From NCBI RefSeq assembly GCF_030316845.1, contig NZ_JASZYS010000022.1, forward strand, positions 46,730 through 110,729: a stretch of 64,000 bases of DNA, given 5' to 3'. The notes below the pieces were generated by a model, which did no database searches, was not told where the DNA came from, and saw only the letters and a list, made by a program, of their open reading frames with translations. Position numbers and translations under genes: made by a program. Below are positions 60,418-64,000 of the stretch, piece by piece. This DNA comes from Variovorax davisae. GTDB taxonomy: Bacteria > Pseudomonadota > Gammaproteobacteria > Burkholderiales > Burkholderiaceae_C. Every line of letters starts with the position of its first letter. The first letter of the stretch is position 1.

Positions 60418-61254
60418 ATGAGATCCCGCCTGCGATCCCGCACCTCGTCGGCCCTGCTCGGGGCCTGCGCCGCCTTGGCGCTGCCGGGCTGCGCGCTGGT
60501 GGTGCGCGGCACGCAGCAGAACATCCAGGTCGATGCGGTCTCCGCCGACGGCAGGGCGCTCGACAGTGTCGAGTGCCGCGCGGGCGATGCCGTGGCGGCG
60601 GCGTCGGCGGGCGTGGCTGCGCCGCGGCTCACGGTCAGGCGTTCGGGCGACGACCTCTCGGTTCGCTGCCTGTCGCAAGGCCGCGTGGTGGCGTCCGCCA
60701 AGGTGATCTCGCGCTCCGACATGGGCCTCATCAGCCTGGCGGTGGGCGGCTTGCTCAGCGCGACCATCGACCACGTGTCGGGCGCGGCCTTCGCCTATCC
60801 GGGCTGGATCACGCTGGTGGCCGGCGAGGAGCGCAGCTACGACCGCCGGGACAGCGCCGACGGGCCGCTGGGCGGCATCTTCGTCAGCCGGCTCGGGGCG
60901 GGGGCGCCCGGTGCCGCACCGCTGGCGGCCGGCCCCGTCGTGCAGGGCCCCAACTACTACCGTGCCAACTACAGCGTCACGGCCAGCCAGCTGCTGCGCC
61001 CCGGTGCCCGCCGTACCGGCCGCGACACCTACAACGCCGAGAAGCTCGCGCTGGCGATGCAGTGCAGCGCGACGCCGCGCGCGGTGCTGGTCGAGCGCGG
61101 GGCCGGCTTCGAACTCCACCAGGTGCCGTGCGCGGCCGGTGCCGAGCTGTCGGTGCGCTGCGAGTTCGGCAACTGCCGGGTGCAACCCGCCGCCTTGCCG
61201 CCGGCCGGCGCGATCGCCGGCCTGTCGCCTGCCCAGCGCCTGCCAGGCCCTTGA
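60418..61254 (+). CDS. Hypothetical lipoprotein (278 aa)
   Basis: The protein starts with a lipoprotein signal (LALPGCALVV, Cys about residue 25) and continues with RGTQQNIQVDAVS, which recalls the start of some YceK/GNA-like envelope lipoproteins, then a short hydrophobic glycine segment (GLISLAVGGLLSATIDHVSG, about 102-121). The C-terminal half has four Cys residues (QCSA, VPCAA, VRCEFGNC) that may form disulfides. Function unknown. Convergent with the histidine kinase gene 61271-63388. Confidence 0.75.
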   Translation: MRSRLRSRTSSALLGACAALALPGCALVVRGTQQNIQVDAVSADGRALDSVECRAGDAVAAASAGVAAPRLTVRRSGDDLSVRCLSQGRVVASAKVISRSDMGLISLAVGGLLSATIDHVSGAAFAYPGWITLVAGEERSYDRRDSADGPLGGIFVSRLGAGAPGAAPLAAGPVVQGPNYYRANYSVTASQLLRPGARRTGRDTYNAEKLALAMQCSATPRAVLVERGAGFELHQVPCAAGAELSVRCEFGNCRVQPAALPPAGAIAGLSPAQRLPGP

Positions 61255-61270
61255 CGCCGGCGCCGGGCCT

Positions 61271-63388
61271 TCACTGCCCGATCATCGCCCGCACCTGGTT
61301 CGCCAGCACCGCGATCTCGAAGGGCTTGGTGAGCACGGCCATGCCGCGCTCCAGGTGCCCGTTGCCGACGGCGGCCTTCTCGGCATAGCCGGTGATGAAG
61401 AGCACTTTGAGGCCCGGCCGCATGACCCGCGCGGCGTCGGCGACCTGGCGGCCGTTCATGCCCCCCGGCAGGCCGACGTCGGTGACCAGCAGGTCGATGC
61501 GGCGGGTCGACTCGAAGATGCGCAGGCCCGCGCGCCCGTCTTCGGCGCCGATGACCTGGTAGCCGGCCTCCTGCAGCACCTCGGTGATCAGCAGCCGGAT
61601 CGTGGCCTCGTCCTCGATCACCAGCACGGTCTCGCCGGCGCCGCGCTCCATCGCCTCGCGCGCCGCTGCGGCGTCGTCCTCGACGGTCTCGCCGACGTGG
61701 CGCGGAAAGTAGGCCCGCATCGTCGTGCCCTGTCCGAGTTCCGACTGGATCCGCACCTGGCCGCCGGATTGGCGCACGAAGCCATAGACCATCGAGAGCC
61801 CGAGACCGGTGCCGTGGCCCAGCGGCTTGGTCGTGAAGAAGGGGTCGAAGGCGCGCGCCATGACCTCGGCCGACATGCCGGCGCCGGTGTCGGTGACGGA
61901 CAGCGCGATGTACTGGCCGGGCGCCAGCTCGCGCTCCGCCGCGGCCCGGTCGTCGAGCGACATGTTGGCGGTGGCGATGGTCAGCCGGCCGCCGTCGGGC
62001 ATGGCGTCGCGGGCATTGATGCACAGGTTCAGCAGCGAATTCTCGAGCTGCGACGCATCGACCCGTGCCGGCCACAGGCCGCCGGCGCCGCTCACTTCGA
62101 GCGCGATGCCGGGGCCGACCGTGCGCCGGATCAGCTCCTCCATGCCGCCGACCAGGCGGTTGACGTCGGTCGGCTTCGGGTCCAGGGTCTGCCGGCGCGA
62201 GAAGGCCAGCAGCCGCTGCGTCAGCGCCGCGGCGCGGCGCACCGAATCCTGGCCCATGCCGATGTAGCGCTCGACGCCGTCGAGCTTGCCCTTGGCAAGG
62301 CGCGATTCGAGCACCTGCAGGCTGGCGCTGATGCCGCCCAGCAGGTTGTTGAAGTCGTGCGCGATGCCGCCGGTGAGCTGGCCGACGGCCTCCATCTTCT
62401 GCGACTGGCGCAGCGCCTCCTGGGCCACGACCAGTTCCAGCTGGGCCTCCTTCTCGGCGCTGATGTCGCGTCCGCTGCAGTAGTACTTGCCCTCCTCGGG
62501 CACGCCGATCCACGACAGCCAGCGGTAGTTGCCGTTCTTGCAGCGGTAGCGGTTGACGAAGTTCACCACCGGGGAGCCGCCGACCAGGCGGTCGAAGATC
62601 TGCCGGGTCGGCTCCCGGTCGTCGGGGTGCAGGAGCCCGAAGATGGTCGTCGTGCGGACTTCTTCTTCCGACCAGCCGAGCACCGCCTGCCAGGCGGGGT
62701 TGGAGGTCTCGAAGAAACCCTCGCCATTGAGCACCCCGAGCAGGTCGGAGGTCAGCTGCCAGAACTGGCTGCGTTCGCGCGAGCGCTCGACGACCTGGCG
62801 TTCGAGGTCGGCGTTCAGGGTCCGCAGGCGCTCTTCGGTGAGGCGCAGCGCCTCGACCGAGGCGGTCCGGTCGCTGACGACGCTGCTCAGCCGCCGCTCG
62901 GCCTGCACCTTGGCGGTGGTCTCCACCACCAGCGCCATCACGCCCACGGGCCGGCCGGCGTCGTCGACCAGCGGCGAGTAGTCGAGGTTCATCCAGACCT
63001 GGCCCGCGCGGCCGTCGCGGTAGAGCGTGAGTTCCTGGTCCTGGTAGCTCAGCGTGCCGCCGGCCAGCCCGACCTTCATGACGTTGTCGTTGAAGTCGGC
63101 CACTTCGTCCCAGCCTTCACGGACCCGGGAGCCGAGCAGCGCGGGATGCCGCTGGCCGGCGAAGACCGCGTAGGCGTCGTTGTAGATCATGAGGCCGGTC
63201 TCGCCCCACAGCATCACGATCGGAACCTTGGCGCGCAGCATCAGCGCGGTCGCGTTCTTCATGTGGGCCGGCCAGCCGGCGATGGGGCCGAGTGGCGTGC
63301 GGCCCCAATCGAACTCGGCGATCAGCGTGCCGAGATGGCCGCCGCCGGTCAGGAACGGCAGGGAGAGCGATGCGTCGCGGCTGGGCAT
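61271..63388 (-). CDS. PAS-domain hybrid histidine kinase / response regulator
   Basis: The 705-aa protein has an N-terminal PAS/GAF-like region (about residues 20-155), a coiled linker, a second PAS domain (about 210-330, WQAVLGWSEEEVRTTTIFGL), a HisKA domain with phosphoacceptor box GGIAHDFNNLLGG (about 337), the HATPase with N box LLNLCINARDAMPDGGRL, SVTDTGAGMS and GHGTGLGLSMVYGFVRQSGG, and a C-terminal receiver (about 585-700) with phosphoacceptor Asp in DLLVTDVGLPGG. No transmembrane segment is evident, so it senses a cytoplasmic signal. No output regulator is adjacent. Confidence 0.92.
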   Translation of the reverse strand: MPSRDASLSLPFLTGGGHLGTLIAEFDWGRTPLGPIAGWPAHMKNATALMLRAKVPIVMLWGETGLMIYNDAYAVFAGQRHPALLGSRVREGWDEVADFNDNVMKVGLAGGTLSYQDQELTLYRDGRAGQVWMNLDYSPLVDDAGRPVGVMALVVETTAKVQAERRLSSVVSDRTASVEALRLTEERLRTLNADLERQVVERSRERSQFWQLTSDLLGVLNGEGFFETSNPAWQAVLGWSEEEVRTTTIFGLLHPDDREPTRQIFDRLVGGSPVVNFVNRYRCKNGNYRWLSWIGVPEEGKYYCSGRDISAEKEAQLELVVAQEALRQSQKMEAVGQLTGGIAHDFNNLLGGISASLQVLESRLAKGKLDGVERYIGMGQDSVRRAAALTQRLLAFSRRQTLDPKPTDVNRLVGGMEELIRRTVGPGIALEVSGAGGLWPARVDASQLENSLLNLCINARDAMPDGGRLTIATANMSLDDRAAAERELAPGQYIALSVTDTGAGMSAEVMARAFDPFFTTKPLGHGTGLGLSMVYGFVRQSGGQVRIQSELGQGTTMRAYFPRHVGETVEDDAAAAREAMERGAGETVLVIEDEATIRLLITEVLQEAGYQVIGAEDGRAGLRIFESTRRIDLLVTDVGLPGGMNGRQVADAARVMRPGLKVLFITGYAEKAAVGNGHLERGMAVLTKPFEIAVLANQVRAMIGQ

Positions 63389-63442
63389 CCGGGTGCTTCG
63401 GTGGAGGATCCCGGAATGCTAGCGCACCGGAGCGGGCCGGTC

Positions 63443-63895
63443 TCAGGCGCGGCGCTTGAACAGGGCCGAGGCACCGCTGGCGCGGGCCAGCTCGTCCGCG
63501 GTGGCCAGCAGCACCGGGCCCAGCGCCAGCATCCGCGCCTCGGTCAGCCGCACCAGCGGGCCGGCGATCGTGATCACGCCGATCACGGCGCCGTTGCCGC
63601 TGCGCACCGGCGCCGCCATCGCCGTCATGGCCGGCGCGAACACCTCGTTGATCATGCTGAAGCCGCGCTTGCGCGCCGCGCGCAGGAAGACCAGCAGCGC
63701 CTTCACCGTCGTCGGGGCCTTGGGGCCGTAGTCCTCGGGCTTGCCGAAACCCTGGCGCGCCACCAGCTCGAGCGCCTGCTCGTCGGTCATGGTCGACAGC
63801 CACGCATGGCCGGCCGAGCTGCACGACAGGTTGACCGACAGTTCACTATGATCGCGCCGGACCGGCCCGTCCGGGGGCCACGACACAAGACCCAA
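63443..63895 (-). pseudogene. Orphan C-terminal effector domain of an IclR regulator
   Basis: The frame contains the second half of an IclR ligand-binding domain: NLSCSSAGHAWLSTMTDEQA, KRGFSMINEVFAPAMTAMAA, PVRSGNGAVIGVITIAGPLV and ALGPVLLATADELARASG. The winged helix-turn-helix and first half of the effector domain are absent; translation could only begin at TTG 63895 or later and the first 20 codons overlap the leader of the gene at 63907. It looks like a 5'-truncated regulator that lost its DNA-binding part when the neighbour region was rearranged. Confidence 0.7.
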
Positions 63896-63906
63896 GGAGA
63901 CTCTTC

Positions 63907-64000
63907 ATGAAGCACATCGCACGCAACACCCTGGTGGCCCTGTCGGCGGTGCTGGCCCTGGCCGGCGCGCAGGCGCAGGTCAAGGAGCGCACGCTCAAGT
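63907..64000 (+). CDS. Start of a periplasmic binding protein (partial)
   Basis: The ATG follows AAGGAGACTCTTC. The visible 31 residues are a Sec signal peptide (LVALSAVLALAGAQAQ) followed by VKERTLK. That mature start resembles TRAP-type dicarboxylate receptors (DctP), but the window ends here, so an ABC or Bug receptor cannot be excluded. The truncated IclR gene upstream in opposite direction would be its natural regulator. Confidence 0.65.
   Translation, partial: MKHIARNTLVALSAVLALAGAQAQVKERTLK

Noticed and set aside
60911..63910. 999-codon open frame antisense to the histidine kinase
   Set aside because: Composition (His, Arg, Ala, Gln) is that of an antisense shadow; the opposite strand has all kinase motifs.

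Overview
The window is high-GC, densely packed chromosomal DNA of a betaproteobacterium of the order Burkholderiales, most like Variovorax and relatives in the Comamonadaceae. This is inferred from four Bug-type receptors of tripartite tricarboxylate transporters (6237-7226, 7467-8465, 10599-11573, 22772-23758) with no TctA/TctB membrane genes, from polyhydroxyalkanoate (PHA) genes, from several acyl-CoA ligases and biotin carboxylases, and from a KfrA-like gene plus tyrosine recombinase at the edges of an accessory island. No rRNA, tRNA or CRISPR array was seen.

Region 1 (1-13400) is metabolic. It holds an acyl-CoA ligase followed by a PHA-depolymerase-like hydrolase; a DUF1254 lipoprotein with an outer-membrane barrel; and a small regulon of LysR regulator, TauD/TfdA dioxygenase and Bug receptors with a shared promoter/operator block. 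A deletion scar of a carboxyltransferase gene and a patatin-like lipoprotein complete it. Region 2 (13500-25400) is a GntR-controlled acyl-CoA cluster: thiolase-like protein, ligase and DUF35 partner on the minus strand; a 75-aa biotin carrier, acyl-CoA carboxyltransferase, MFS carrier, YeiH-type transporter, carbonic anhydrase, Bug receptor and Leu/Ile/Val-type binding protein on the plus strand. Region 3 (25500-38084) is its paralogous counterpart. On the minus strand are AccB, AccC, two divergent pyruvate-carboxylase-type carboxyltransferase chains, a small ORF, PhaZ, a MaoC hydratase and PHA synthase. On the plus strand are a second identical copy of the 75-aa biotin carrier (inside a 297-bp perfect repeat), a GntR regulator, an acyl-CoA ligase and a second acyl-CoA carboxyltransferase. 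The only biotin carboxylase in the window is in Region 3, so it may serve both carboxylases.

Region 4 (38800-56040) is an accessory, probably anti-phage, island between a KfrA-like gene and a tyrosine recombinase. It contains a coupled operon of a FAD/NAD(P)-binding protein, two unknown proteins, an SMC/Rad50-like ATPase with zinc hook and a small helical protein (Lamassu / ABC-three-component-like layout). It also has an intact-ended IS66 element with a broken transposase, and a 1235-aa protein that joins a homologous FAD module to a trypsin-like protease and a TPR array, preceded by a truncated nucleotide-cyclase domain. Use of one flavoprotein module in two different conflict-system architectures in one island is the most interesting observation here.

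Region 5 (56040-64000) has two unrecognised genes (one membrane-anchored), a TetR regulator with a TAGAC-N2-GTCTA operator, a lipoprotein-like methyltransferase and a second lipoprotein that diverge across an 18-bp palindrome, a PAS hybrid histidine kinase, an orphan IclR effector domain and the start of a periplasmic binding protein.
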